A DNA stretch of 64,000 nucleotides from Zygnema cylindricum (GCA_037447655.1 JBBHKE010002445.1:1-64000), one strand, 5' to 3'. Positions 45,445 to 58,049 are shown, counted from the stretch's first letter. A program made the numbers and translations. Notes: generated from the letters alone by a model not told the origin.

Positions 45445-47410
45445 TCTAGGGTTCCCATTTTCAATGGAACAAGGTTCATTTATTGGGAAACCATGATGAG
45501 GGGTGCATTGTTTAAAAAACGGCTATGGGGCATTGTGAGTGGTTGTGTGCGTCGGCCATCCGCAAAATTGGGAGTTCCACCTGGGTTTGGAGTATCTCGA
45601 TTCACACAAGGATCAGCGGGAGTAGATGAAGCAGGGGATGTTGGAGAAAGCATCGTGTCGAACACATGGAAGGAGAAGGGGAAGGAGAAACTCACACTGG
45701 TGGCTATTGTTCTGGTAGCAGATGTTAAGAAAACCAAATGATAGTGGAATCTGGGATTTCGACAATACCGTAGCGACTCATTTTATTCTCGGGCGTCTCA
45801 CTCAAGCAGTGGCTACACCCCATCTAAATGTGGAGTGTTGATATTTGAGTATTTTATAGGTTTTTATTTAGGATAGAACAAAGAGCAGAGGTAGTAGGAT
45901 TTAAGTACCGGACAAAATAAATAGTACAAACATTTGTTTCGACGGTCCGCATTAAATGCCGATATAAATTGGATGTCCGTGGTTAAGCACCGGCTTCGCT
46001 GAAAGGATAATTTGGCGGTTTGCGAACGTCATAACTGCAGATGACACGTGGCGACATCGTACAGGTTGGGGAATCTTCGGAACGCAAGATAACAAGTTTG
46101 GATGTGACAGCTGTCACTTGTAGGGTTTTGTCGTATAGTTGCCGTGTAGAAAGTACTCTTGCGCCTATACTTTTTTGTACGGTACAGTCCTGTGATTGGC
46201 GCCGTACTTCAATAGAAGGGGTTTAGAGAGGGACTAGGACTTAGAATTTTTGGGTAGGTAGCCGCCTCTCTCATAGAGAGCACCTTATATAATAGGCTAA
46301 CTTTGAGCAGTTATAACTATCAACTCAGTTGACCAAATTCAGTGATTCTTTTTGCTGCAAACTCAAGGGAATCCAAGCTACACAAAGGTGTAGTCGGTCA
46401 AAGTGTTTGCTTGTTAGGGTGGCTGCATTCGGAAGGGAAAGTCAAAGTGGGGAATGTTATCCAAAACTCATATTCTAACTTTGCATTCTGTGGTGGAACC
46501 GAGCACACAAAATTTCTTATTTCACAAGGGTATGGTGTAATGGGGTTTTTGTTGTCAATGGGTCAATTGTTTAGGTTTATATAAACTTGGAGTCGGCACT
46601 ATCTAGATTAGCTTCTTTGGATCTGCGAATTATGTGTGGCAATGGAGCCCCTAGAATTTCATAGCCCCTAGAATTTCATAGAGAGGTCAAACGAGTTGTG
46701 GGAGGCTCTTGTCAACATTTACAAGAGCGGTACGATTCAGCAGCAAAAGGTGGCAGATTAGAAGGCACAGGCATATGTGTACAAAGGTGGGAAGATGTTA
46801 GACTTTTCTAATGACTTGGCCGGGTTATATATTGAGTTGTAGAGTGTAGGAAAGAGGGAGACAGAGAAAGAGAAGGTGAATACTTTGTTAGTGAAACTCT
46901 TTGATGATTATCAAAACATTATCAATAGGGTTGAGGACGGACTTGCCAGATCTTCGATAGATTTGGAACTCTGGTGTAGAGATGATTTTGGTTCAGGATA
47001 GCACAATTGAGATTTGGAGAGGAGGAAAGAGTGTTCAAGCATTAGCTGCTGGAACTATTTGGGGGGATAAGGATTGTAAGAAACCTTAGGGAAACTTTGA
47101 TGGAGGAGGAAGAGGAAACCATGACGGATCAAGATCAAGGCATTCGAAGGGGCTTTGTCACATTTGTAAGAAGCCAAGACATTACATGGCGGAGTGTACC
47201 AAACTGACAAAGTTGAGATTAAAAGATGAACAGGTCAAAAACCCAGCCGCTAGGAAAAATAAGGCATTTGTGGCAACACAAGTCATCGGAGAGGATCCCG
47301 ATGAGGACGATGGAGAACTCCTCCTCAACAAAGAGTTGGAGGTGAAAGGTGAGCAGGAGATTCCAATGAGGCAAAAGTGTGCTTTCGGAGAAGTAAGAGA
47401 AGCTCTTGAA
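45433..47410 (+). pseudogene. Copia B gag, broken, split by a solo LTR
   Basis: The start matches copia A (MGPPSRVPIFN; alternative upstream ATG at 45409). Open to 45741, then frameshifts. The nested LTR (45836-46678) splits the capsid at the position equivalent to LQVERASDL in A. After it come LWEALVNIYKSGTIQQQKVAD and YVYKGGKMLDFSNDLA, then the intact-looking zinc knuckle CHICKKPRHYMAEC (C-x2-C-x4-H-x4-C) at about 47158-47200, and a frame 47186-47419 leading to the protease. Confidence 0.8.
45836..46678 (+). mobile_element. Solo LTR of lineage C nested in copia B gag
   Basis: Starts TGTTGATATTTGAG and ends GAATTTCA, flanked by TGGAG (45831-45835) and TAGAG (46679-46683), 4/5 of a TSD. It matches the solo LTR at 13885-15050 but is shorter (843 bp) because roughly 300 bp near its start, including the tRNA-like module, is missing. 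A short tandem copy of CCCCTAGAATTTCATAG is at its right end. Confidence 0.85.
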
Positions 47411-48480
47411 AAAAGATAGATTATTGATTCAGGACCTCTATGCATATGTGTAGATAAAAACCATTATTTACCAAAATGAGAAAAATCCCAACTATAGAGA
47501 TAAAGTATGGGGATGGGAGAATAGTGACCACGAATTCAGTGGGATCACTGGATTTGAGAGTCTTAAGTTGATGGTAAGACATCTATAGTCACTTTCTTTG
47601 ATGTTTTTTTTATTAAACAAAATCTTATCTCTACGTCGGTCTTAGATGATAAGGGATTTGAGACTAGTACTAAGAAAAAAGTCTTTGTTGCAAACTATGA
47701 GAATGAAGTGTACTTCTCAGCTGAAAAGGGTAGCCAGGGAATGTTTAGGTTGAATTTGAGTAATGGAAAGACGGGAGTTTACTATGTTGGTGTAAGTGAT
47801 TTGATGATGTGGCATAAAGGATTAGGACATGTGCATCTAGATATATTGAAAGAAATGAAGAAAATGGGTGTAGTTGAGGGAATACATTTCGGAGACAATG
47901 AGACTTTAGATGATTGTAACGGATATGCTCAAGGAAAGGCCCACAGGTTGCCTTTTCTTAAAGCCACAACATATGAGGGTGAAAAGGTCTTAGATGCAGT
48001 ACATACTGACATATGGGGACCGGCCAAAGTGCCATCAGTTGGAGGGAAAAGATTTATGCTTACCATCACTAATGATTGGTCTAGATACTCTAGAGTATAC
48101 TTCTAAAAAAACAAATCTGAGGCTTCAGCTTATTTAAAGAGTGTAAAGCATGGAGTGAAAAGCTTCATGAGCACCTATAAAGAGAGCGAGGAGTGATAAT
48201 GGGGGGGAATACACTTCTAATGAGTTTGAGGATTTCTTGAAAGAGGAAGGGGTTCAACACCAAAAGATTGTTCCTAAAAACCTAGAACAAAATGGTGTAG
48301 CAGAGAGACTAAATCGAACATTGAGTGATAGTGCTCATAGTATGTTGTCAGATAAAAAGATAAGAAAATGTTTTTGGGCAGAAGCTATGAATTGTGCGAA
48401 ACTATCTCAAAAATAGAGTCCTTACCTCGGCGGTAAAAGGACAAACACCTAATTGAAGATGGACCTGGAGAAAACCTAAT
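47411..48480 (+). pseudogene. Copia B protease and integrase remnants
   Basis: The protease site is damaged (a stop-flanked IIDSGP-like word at about 47420). The integrase frame 47708-48106 has MMWHKGLGHVHLD, DCNGYAQGKAHRLPF (first Cys of the pair lost to Tyr) and VHTDIWGPAKVPSVGGKRF with the first catalytic Asp. The second and third catalytic regions follow in other frames (SDNGGEYTS-like at about 48193, EQNGVAERLNRTL at about 48290). Confidence 0.82.
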
Positions 48481-50612
48481 ATTTCACACTTAAAGGTGTT
48501 CAGAAGTCAAGTATTTAGTTTAAACACAGAAAAAACTGATTGGAAGTTAGATGCAAGAGGAAAGCTGGGATACTTACTTGGATATGATGAAAATGGAAAG
48601 GGATATAGAGCTTATGATCTCGGAAGAGAAGACATAATTCTAGTAAAACACTTGGTAGTCATGGTTCAAGGAAAGTCCATAGATCCCTTCAAATACACTA
48701 AACCGGTTAGAATTTGAATTGAATCCGAAAATGAGTTAGATTCACATTATTCTAACCAAACTCTGGTTCAGGCTGACCTTGCAGAGGAAGAGAAAAATCA
48801 GAGCGAGAGTGACCCTCTCTTGGAGTCACAACTTCCGGCTCAAAACGAAGAAAGACCGGAAATGGACTATGAACGTCCGAAGATGGACTCCACGGATAGG
48901 GGAGAAGTTGAAGCTGTTCGGAGAAATCCAAGATTACCCTCCATTCCATCGTCGAAGTTTGAAGGAGGACGGAGAAGTTGTAAGAGACTTCAAGAGAGAC
49001 AAGTAAACAACAAGGTAACCATGCTGTCACATTTGAGCGAACCCCATAATTACTCAAAGGCAATTAATAGTCCAGAAAGTAGTAGATGGGTGACAACCAT
49101 TAATGATGAGATGGCTTCCATTATGGAAGCAAATACATGGGAGTTGGTGGATTGTCCTCCGGACAGAAAGCCGATAGGATGTAAGTGGGTGTTTAAGTTG
49201 AAACTCAATCAGGATAACACTATCGAGCGATATAAAGCCAGATTAAAGGCAAAGGGTTCACACAAAATGAGGGAATTAATTATGAGGAGATCTTTGCTCC
49301 GAGTGTTAGATTTCCCTCCCTCCGAATTCTACTTAGTCTAGCGGCAGCGGAAGACATGGAAGTGCACCAGATAGACATCAAAACCGCTATCTTACACAGA
49401 GAATTAGCATAAGTGATCTTCATGCGGCAACAGGAAGGATTTGTGGAGAAAGGAGAAGAAAGTAAGGTGTGCAGACTGATAAAATCCCTTTACAGACTAA
49501 AACAAGCTCCACGCCAATGGAACAATAAACTTAACGAGTTTCTAACAAGTTTGGGATATATCCGAATCAGTTTGGATCATTCGATCTATCTATTTGAGGA
49601 CGACGAAGGTATAATTTTCATTGCTATCTATGTGGATGATTTGCTTGTTTTGAGTAAACAGATGGAGAACATTAATAGGTTGTAAAAGAAATCTAAAGAG
49701 TAGATTTGAAATGAAGGACTTGGAAGAGGCAAAGTACATTTTAGGAAATCATATGGAAAGGGATAGAGAGAAAAAAACAATTAGACTAACTCAAAAGGAA
49801 GCAATAGGGAATATGCTTGAAAAATTTCAAATGGATAAGGCAAATAGTTGTACGACTCCCATGGACTTAAAAAAGGGAAATGATGGGAGCTCAGAAGAGA
49901 GAGTCTTGATCTTAGATAAAGAGTTAGAACCTGAGGAAAGCAAGTTCATGCAAACTATTCCGTACAGACAAGTTGTCGTAGTTTGATCTATTTTAAGAAC
50001 TGTACTCGTCCTAGTATAGCAACAACTGTGGGGGTATTAAGTAGGAGTCTGAATGATCCTAGGAAGAAAGATTGGGAAGCGGCCAAAAGGGTCATGCGAT
50101 ACTTAATAGGAACAAGAGATCCGTAGTTGCATTTGGGAGGGGATAATACTGACATCACCACTTGGAGTGATTTTAGTTATGGGGATGCTCCGATGAGGAG
50201 GTGTACTTCTGGGTATGTGTTGGATGTTGGGAATGGAGCTTGCTGTTGGAGCAGCAAGCAACAAAAGGTGATTGCTCTGTCCACCATAGAGGCTGAGTAC
50301 ATAGCCTCTTTTTTGGCTGTGAAAGAATTAATGTGGGTGAACTCTTTGCTTCAAGAACAAGGATATATGAAAAATAGACTGCAAAAGATATTTTGTGCCA
50401 ATCTAGCTGCGATTGCAATTGCGGCAAACCCTAAGCATCATTTTAAAGAAAAACATATGGATATTTGTTTGAGCTTTGTTAGGGAGAAGGTTGAAAATAA
50501 AATAATTAGTTTGGAATATAGACCGGATGGAGAGATGGTAGCTGATATGATGACTAAGCCAGTTCCTCCTCCCAAATTGACATTTTGTAGGGAGAAGTGT
50601 GGACTGAAATAA
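48481..50612 (+). pseudogene. Copia B reverse transcriptase and RNase H remnants
   Basis: Several frames in order: 48496-48717 (integrase tail), 48820-49341 (RT start with TWELVDCPPDRKPIGCKWVF), 49413-49685 (LIKSLYRLKQAPRQWNNKL and the catalytic IYVDDLLVLSK box, intact YVDD), 49711-49986, and 50127-50612 (RNase H: TIEAEYIASFLAVKELMWV, NPKHHFKEKHMDI). Stops and frameshifts lie between each. FCANLAAIAIA shows the third RNase H Asp replaced by Ala. Confidence 0.88.
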
Positions 50613-50625
50613 AAGACATACTAGA

Positions 50626-50638
50626 CAAATAAGGGGAG
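50626..50638 (+). other. Copia B polypurine tract
   Basis: CAAATAAGGGGAG directly before the 3' LTR. Confidence 0.65.
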
Positions 50639-51818
50639 TGTTGAAAAATGGTATTTTATATTCTATCTTCTTAGTCAGCCTATGAGCATCCTACAGTTTT
50701 CATACTTGTCGTAGTCACTGAGAACTGACAAGCAGCCATGGGTGGCTCAGACAGATGAGAAGACAACCAAAAGAAAAGGTTCCTGCAAAAGAAAGGTTGC
50801 CATGGATATGATTTGATCCTGTAACCTCCGAAAGACAGCCGTACGAAGTAGCAGTCAGCCTTAGCTAGTAGATCTTGATGAAATGATACACATGCTATAT
50901 TTGTTAAATATATAAATAATAACATGGTGACGAATTCTATTTAACGACTTACAGAACGAAACGAAACATGGAAATGTGTGGTACTGCACGAAATACAGTA
51001 TCGCACGAAATGAAAGAAACAACATTTGACTTCAACGGAAGAAATTAAATGTCGTTTCGCAATCGACAATTCGTGAAGAAAAACGGAATTTCAATGGTCA
51101 ATAAGGAATGATGACCGTCGAAATTCAACGGTCAACATGGAACGAACCGGTGAATTTCAACGGTCATTTTTTTTCGGCGCGCCCTCAGATAAAACGGCTG
51201 ACATTAATCGTCGGAATACGAACAGACGGCACGCGTGAGTGCCCGCAGACCGGAAAGATTTTTTTTGTTGTACTTCGCCAAAGTGGAGGGGATATGACAC
51301 GTGGCATCATCCTATAAGATGCCCGAGAAGAATGGGACGGAATGACGACGACCTATATGCCACATGGCATATCGAGAGAAGAATGGGACGGAATGACGAC
51401 GACCTATATGCCACATGGCATATCGAGAGTGGTGCTGAATAATTCCGTACATAAAGTACCACGGCTACCGTACTTTATACATACATTATTTAGTGTATGA
51501 TGTTTTTTGATTGGTGTTGAGGAGCTGTGAGTAGGTTCTTAGGACTTAGACAATTTTTTAGAAAGCCCTATCTCTCGAGGCCATCTGTATAAATTTGTTG
51601 TCTTTGAACAGCCATAACTTAATGCTCAGGTGAGCAAATTCAGTTATTCTTTTTGCTCCGGACTCAGGGTAGTCCAGGCTACACAAGGGTGTAGTCGGTC
51701 GGAGTTTTGCTTGCCGAGGTGGCATTTATTCATTGCCAAAGTCAAAAGTGCAAATACTATCCAAGAGGCTTCATATAAGCTGGACATTTTGTGTACCAAT
51801 GGAGGTCACATAATTACA
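50639..51818 (+). repeat. Copia B 3' LTR, with internal 51-bp duplication
   Basis: Starts TGTTGAAAAATGG and ends TAATTACA. A segment with AATGGGACGGAATGACGACG and CCTATATGCCACATGGCATA is repeated in tandem at about 51325-51425, accounting for its extra length over the 5' LTR, which has one copy. Confidence 0.92.
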
Positions 51819-51879
51819 CCTTCTCCCTTAGCAAATGGGACATAATTTATAAGTTGTTTTTGTCGGTCAACGTCCACTA

Positions 51880-52096
51880 CACCGTGTAACGCTATTAGTG
51901 TTAATAATATTTATGCCACTTAATTCATATTTTCACCGCACACACTTGTCTAATTTTCACATTGAGACCGCCAATCGAAAGCTGAGAATCTTACCTTTCA
52001 ATTGAAATCGTCAGATCCTTAATCCGACATGTGTGTACGAAGAAAAAATGTTTTAAGAAAAGAAAAAAACATTAATGCTTATAGCGATTCATGGTG
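51880..52096 (+). mobile_element. Family F MITE, copy F5
   Basis: 217 bp flanked by TA (51878-51879, 52097-52098). Starts CACCGTGTAACGCTATTAG and ends TATAGCGATTCATGGTG, with the F internal arms around the ACACACTTGTC and ATGTGTGTACG words. Confidence 0.84.
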
Positions 52097-52140
52097 TACT
52101 TTCGTGGCTTTGGACTTTAATTTCTCAAGGTTGTGGATAG

Positions 52141-53111
52141 TTGTGTTGGGTATCGGGTAAATTCATATCTCGATTTTTTCAAATTCGATATATCGAATAT
52201 CGATCGAGCGCACTCCTCCATATATCGTATCGGGACCAACATAAATTATCGCGATATACAGTATTTTTAAAATTTAATATATTATATAATATGTTATTTT
52301 ATCAAAATAAATAAATTGTTTGATACGCCACGTACGACATGATTTTCGTTACGTGACTTAAAGGTAGACGCCGCAAAATGTAACCGACAAAAAAATACTA
52401 ATGCTATAATTCATATATTTACTTATTTAATACGTAGTGAACTTTACATACGAAAAGTTCACACTCATTTAGCCAAAGTATAATCTGAAAAAAAAAAATT
52501 TGTAGACTTATTATTATTATTATTAATTATTTTTTGAAGTGTACAAAATGTGAATTTTTATTATTATTTTTAGGGTTTATTTTTGGAAGTGTACAAAATG
52601 TGAATTTTTACTATTATTTCTTTTAATAATTTTTTGAAGTGTACAAAATGTGAATTTTTATTATTATTTTTAGGGTTTATTTTTTGAAGTGTCAAAATGT
52701 GAATTTTTATTATTATTTTTATTAATTATTCTTTGAAGTGTACAAAATCTGAATTTTTATAATTATTTTTATTCATTATTTTTTGATGTGTACAAAATGT
52801 GAAAGTTTATTATTATTTTTTTTAATTTAGAGTAGCACTAGCTACAACTACGAGCTACATTAACACTAGTATTGGCGGCAGCAGCAGCAGCAGTATTAGC
52901 AACAGTACCAAAAATAGTTATAATTATTTTTTAAAAAGCCTCGATATATTGACGATACGATATATCGGCAATACGATATATCGACATTATATCGGCGATA
53001 TATGGCGATATTTAGCTTTTTGATATATATCGAAATGATATATCGATTATCGAGTACGTGAAATTTGATACATATCGAATATCAGCAAATGGTCCCCGAT
53101 ACAGAACACAA
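52141..53111 (+). mobile_element. Family H1 hAT-like element, copy H1c, complete
   Basis: 971 bp. Starts TTGTGTTGGGTATCGGG and ends CCCCGATACAGAACACAA; flanks GTGGATAG and GTGGAAAA match at 6 of 8. Both ends are dense in CGATAT words. The middle holds a tandem repeat (52490-52820) not present in H1e. Confidence 0.78.
52490..52820 (+). repeat. About 50-bp tandem repeat inside H1c
   Basis: Six units built from TTTTTGAAGTGTACAAAATG, TGAATTTTTATTATTATTTT and in some units AGGGTTTAT. Confidence 0.9.
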
Positions 53112-53125
53112 GTGGAAAATCATCT

Positions 53126-54246
53126 TGTAGAAATTAATGGTTTTCTTTAGATATTTTCTAGATGAGAGATTGTAAAAATAAAAGACAAGAAGGAAGCAGA
53201 GGCAGCCTGTCTCCAACTCCTCTCCCAAGTCCCCACACTTGTTGTAGTCACCGAAGACTAGGGAGGGAGTTAGAGCCGTGGCTGTCTAAGCTTCTCAAAG
53301 AGACAGAGATCGAAGACTAGGGAGGGAGTTATAGCCGTGGCTGTCTAAGCTTCTCAAAGAGACAGAGATAGAGAGATAGAGAGCAGATCAGGTCATCCTT
53401 ACCAAAAGGATCCTTACCAAAAGGTTGCCGAAACCAGTATTTGATCCCGGTACCTAATATCCATCAGAGTAGCAAGTATCAAATAGCTTTGCCCTATGTG
53501 CTATGACCTATGCTGAGATACATAGGGTATGATAGCTATTTACATATTTACACGTAGGAAATTTCATTTAACTTATGGAACGAACGGTAAAACATAGTAC
53601 TCGTTGAACATTAAAGTACCGCACGGAATAAATGTTGCGAAGTTTTCTTTCAACACGTGTATTAAAAGTCGATCTAATCGAACGACCATGGTGAGCGCCA
53701 ACATCGCGGAATGGATGCCTTGGCGGTTTATGTTCGTAGACACACCAGATGACACGTGGCAGTATCACATTGGGTTGCGGCATCTCCGGAGAGTATGGAA
53801 ATGAGTCCGGATATGACAGACGTCCACGTTAGGGCCATGCCGTACAATTGCCGTACAGAAAGTACTCTGACACCAGTACCTTTCTGTACTATACAGTAAT
53901 TTGATTGACGCCGTTGGCGCCGTACTCCAGTAGTAGAGGGTTTAAAGAGGGGTTTAGGACTTGGGCAAATCATAGGTAGCCGCCTCTCTCCAAGAGAACA
54001 TCTGTACAAAAGGTCATCTTTGACCATCCATAATTTACTGCTTAGGGGAGCAAAATCGTTGGGGAGCAAATTCAACGATTATTTTTGCAGCAAACTCAGG
54101 AGAGTCTGCTCTTCACAGGGGTGAAGTTAGGTCAGTCTGGAGTCGGTGACAGTCAATCTTGATCAAAGTGAAAGGAGCAAGGGCTATCCTAGGTGCTTCT
54201 TGTGAGTTGTGTACTTTGAGGACCAATGGAGGTCTCAGAGTTGCAC
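53126..54246 (+). mobile_element. Solo LTR, copia family, lineage D, with 5-bp TSD
   Basis: 1121 bp, TGTAGAAATTAATGG to CAGAGTTGCA, perfect TSD CATCT (53121-53125, 54247-54251). Same landmarks as A (CCCCACACTTGTTGTAGTCAC, GAGCCGTGGCTGTC, TTGGCGCCGTACT, GGAGGTCTCAGAGTT). A 59-bp tandem duplication lies at about 53253-53370. The antisense tRNA-like module is at about 53427-53500. Confidence 0.92.
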
Positions 54247-54507
54247 ATCTAATGTGTTTTTCTTCTCTTCATGGATAGTCATTTTCAATTGTTCATCACG
54301 TAGATGCTTCTTTCAGTTAGCGTTTTAATGTTTGTTTAATCTTTTAGGCGTAACCCGATTTCTCTCTACTCTTCTAGTATTCAGATGTTTTTTTCTGTTT
54401 TTTCCCCCTTTGTATCCTGATACTTTATCACTTGCTGGTTTTTCAATTTTGTCTTTTTGAACATTCCTCAATTATGTTTTACGTGTATCGAGCGGCTTCT
54501 ATATTAT

Positions 54508-55035
54508 CGACGTGTCAGCTTTTTCCTTGAAGCAATTGCTTATTTAGATTTTTTTTCCTTTTACGTCGCATGTCCTTAATTCGCGCACGGACGCAGACAA
54601 ATTTTCAATGCTCGGTTATTTAAAATTTACACCTCTTGTAATTCTGCGTTCGTGGAGGAGAAAAAAAAAAAAAAAAAATGGCGATAATACTGTAGCTCCC
54701 ACCTATTAATTACTATGGGTTTACTTGACAGGCTGTGTGGTGACAGCTGTATGGAAACGTTCAAAAGCGACCCTTCATTTGGGAATTAACGCGATTTAAA
54801 AGCTAAAGGACAAGCAGGCAAATTTTTCGAACGTCTACATTGTATGGCATTTTTCTTAGATTCCCTGCTCAATTGCAAGTTTATGTGAACACAATGACAC
54901 AAAATGACAACCGTGGGCCCTTGTGCTTTCTCCACGTGGCAACGACGATATCGGGCAGAAGGTAATACCCGATAATTTTCTCATAATTTTCTCTCGAATA
55001 TTTATTCCTGCCCAGCTGGATTTTGGCGGACATAC
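54508..55035 (+). repeat. Dispersed repeat J, copy 2 (interrupted by E3)
   Basis: Matches 12028-13250 and continues at 56266 (CAGCTGTTTGAAAAAG...) after E3, matching ACCTGTTTGAGAAAGG in copy 1 at about 13235. Confidence 0.6.
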
Positions 55036-56257
55036 CATAGTTCAAAAGTAGGCGTTTCTATTGTAGGCCTTTTGTAGGCGCCTTTATCTTAAGTTGTGTT
55101 ATGGGCTTTTCATGTGATCTTCATAAATTGCTCCTTTGATCAACGACTGTCCGATCGTCCAAATCTGACGATAGTCCTATCGTAAGTTGTGTTATGGGCT
55201 TTTCATGTAATCTTCTTAGATCCCTACTTTGATTAGCGACCCTCCGATCGTCTAAATCTGACGGTTTAAATAAAAAATACCTCAAAACTCACAGAAATAT
55301 AATTTTTTGTTCGAATGTTTTTCAAAATTTAGGGTGCATCTTCATGTGCCAAAGTAAGGGTTTTTTTCTGTCGTTTTCCTGTAAAACTTAGAGCCGTACC
55401 GCGTAAGTTTCTGCCGTACAAAAAAATAGAAAAAAGGAGAAGTACATTTTGCGTCATCGTTGAATTTAGAATGTACTACATGTTGTCGTCTTGTGTTCGT
55501 CGACCCACGGCCACGCCAAAAAACGTCATCTTCAAACTTTTCTTTAAAAAACAGGGACGATACAAAGTCTTTTCGAAAATCAAATAGGAACACGGATTAG
55601 CACGTGTAAAAAAATTTACAAAAATTTCAAACGAATTGAATCGACAGCGAAAGGTACATTATTCGTTATATTTTGTCCGTTTGTGTTCAGACATGACAAG
55701 GCAAAGTACACAATTTGTTAAGTTTTGTCCGTTTGCGCCAAGTACGGATTTTATTTCGCTAGGGGTCTCAAGATTCCAATGCCATTTCACGTCGAGCGGA
55801 GAAGCGACGAAAAGGCAAAATGCATCTTCTTCAACCGTGAAACGGCATAGGCTGGAAGGTGGTACGTCTACAATGTCACGAAAACTTATGCTACGTCACA
55901 AGCTGCTACAAAAAATTTATCACAGATTGTAGACGTTGACAGCCGTCACGGGCATTGTCAGCGTATACAATCGTCACACGCTTAAGTAACTATGTCGTTG
56001 TTACACATAGGGACACCTGAAATCCGGGTCCGCCGGATCTGCGCTAAAAAAAAATGTTTTTTCTCTAAGTTTCAAGGATATGGAGATGCACCCTTAGACA
56101 TGACGTTTAATTCTCTATCGATCGATGTGCAACTCAACCCTGTTACTATTTTTTTTCATTTTGCGACCAATACAATATGGGTCTTAAGGTCATATTGTAT
56201 TTTTTGCGTACAATAGGCATATTGTATTTGCGTACTTTCACCTACTTTTGAACTATG
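55036..56257 (+). mobile_element. Family E element, copy E3, with perfect 8-bp TSD
   Basis: 1222 bp with TIRs CATAGTTCAAAAGTAGG and CCTACTTTTGAACTATG; perfect 8-bp TSD GGACATAC (55028-55035, 56258-56265). Contains L3 and a partial tandem duplication around 55065-55220 (ATCKTAAGTTGTGTTATGGG twice). Confidence 0.88.
55332..56093 (+). mobile_element. PIF/Harbinger-like MITE, copy L3, nested in E3
   Basis: 762 bp with TIRs GGGTGCATCT and AGATGCACCC, flanked by TTA (55329-55331, 56094-56096). E2 has the uninterrupted site with one TTA, confirming the 3-bp duplication. Core GACAGCCGTCACGGGCATTG and TCCGGGTCCGCCGGATCTGC correspond to L1 in inverse orientation. Confidence 0.87.
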
Positions 56258-56309
56258 GGACATACAGCTGTTTGAAAAAGCGCATTTAAACAGGTCACTG
56301 TATATACTA

Positions 56310-57347
56310 CTGATCAGTAATTGATTTTGTTACTAAAACTTTCCAGTTTACCAAGATGCGATGATCAATTTCGTGGTGTTTCGTCTCGACGTGTTGGTAC
56401 GGTATCGGAATAGAGTCATATCGGCAGGGAGACGTTACTCGTGTATAACCCGGTTCGATTCATACTGAGAGTGCCGCATCGCGATTGTAATTTGGATTCG
56501 TTGTTTGTCTGTTTGTTTTCGTTTTTTATGTACTCATCCGGAGTGCACGAGACAAAATAGCGCTAGTCATTTGGATTTTTTTCTTTGCAATAAAAGATTT
56601 CTGTAGTTTTGGAGGAAATAAGAATACATTTTATTTTCTTTTTGGTTTGCCTATTAAACATTATTTTGTCACCATAGCTTGCTTCGGTACGAATCAAATT
56701 TTCAATTAGAGTGTAGCTTTCACAAACGCCAAATATTTCCCAATTTAAATGAACAAGTCTATAAACAAACACTTAACATTTTTAATGAACATGGTATGTT
56801 TAGCAATTTCTGCATACATCATCTTCTATCTCCCTTGCAAAAAGACCACATTTTACACACATGCACACTGTTTAATTAATCCACTTTCCTTATATTGAAC
56901 TTTGTCTTTAACGATTTAGTTACAGTTTGAAAGTTGCACTAGAAGTTTTTAAATTGTCTTTAAAGTCGTATTTGAAGTTATGTCTAAAGTTTTCCTTAAT
57001 GTGTCATTAAAGCTTTCTTTAACATTGTCTTTGAAACTGTATTTGAAGTTGTGTGTTTAGTTGTCTTTAACTGTCTTTACAATCTTCATTGGAGTTATCT
57101 TTAATGTTGTCCTTAAAGTTATCGCCAAAGTTGTCTTCGATAATGTCTCTAAAGCCGTCTTTAATAGTGCAATGGAATTGCGATGGTTGGCTCCCATATC
57201 TATGAAAGTTTAATAGGAAATCCGTTAAGTACCGAAAAACATCATCTAACGTCTGAATAGAATCCTACCGAAAAAAATTGATGTGGTTTCTTTAGAACCT
57301 AAGGCTGTCTTTGCCCATATCCCCTATACCGTGAGAATTTAGATAAC
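56310..57347. repeat. Intergenic DNA with a diverged 12-bp tandem array
   Basis: At 56900-57165 a degenerate TTGTCTTTAAAG-type 12-mer is repeated many times. The rest has no recognised feature. Confidence 0.6.
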
Positions 57348-57349
57348 TA

Positions 57350-57909
57350 CATCGCCAATCGCTATTAGCGTTGTGTACGCTAATTCCGTCCCGCTTTTTT
57401 TTTTTTTATTCTCCATTAGCGTAGTTCATTCTATTTTTTTCTTTACTCTATTTAGGGTTAATTTTTTAGTACCGTACAAAATGGAAGTACGCAATAAGTC
57501 AACTAGTGTGGTGTACGGACATTTTTGGACCGTACAAAATTGTACCTTTTTAAATGAAAAAGTATAATTAATGAGTTTTAGTAGCCATGGACGCATGAGA
57601 ATGTGCGCTCTAAAAAGGGGGTCTAATCGGGTTGTCAAATATCACGTTCGCACAAATTCGTCCAGCAACCACGTTTCGACTGTGTGAACGTACGATTTGT
57701 GTACGATTTGTCAGATTTTGTATAAATACCTATATTAGTGTAGGCAAATTTGAGACCGACATTTATTTTTTTCAAAGACCCAAATTAGAATTATTAAACA
57801 ATTAGAATGTATGTATTTTTTCAAAATATTCAAATTCTTAATTAGCGTAAACCACGGTAATTTTTCATGTACGCTAAAAAAACTTCTACGCTAATAACGA
57901 TTGGCGGTG
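57350..57909 (+). mobile_element. Family G MITE, copy G3
   Basis: 560 bp flanked by TA (57348-57349, 57910-57911). Starts CATCGCCAATCGCTATTAGCG and ends CGCTAATAACGATTGGCGGTG. Shares TAGTGTGGTGTACGG, CCGTACAAAATTGTACC and TTCTTAATTAGCGT blocks with G1 and G2 but is well diverged. The termini have changed together, both carrying the CGCCAATCG variant. Confidence 0.82.
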
Positions 57910-58049
57910 TACTGTAAAGTACAGTACCAACGCCCCCTTGCATAAGTACGGTATAAAGTTGCCTCGTCACGAACGTCCAACGTTTTGGTATTGGTCGAAA
58001 TCGTACTTCTAGACGCTGAGCTGTTAAAGTACATTGTGCAGGTGTACAT

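Larger units (their letters stand above)
44299..51818 (+). mobile_element. Ty1/copia retrotransposon B, degenerate, with TSD
   Basis: 7520 bp including a nested solo LTR. LTRs 44299-45428 (1130 bp) and 50639-51818 (1180 bp); perfect TSD CCTTC (44294-44298, 51819-51823). It is the same family as A at protein level, but the LTRs have diverged from A and from each other, and the coding region has many stops and frameshifts. Older than copia A. Confidence 0.95.
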
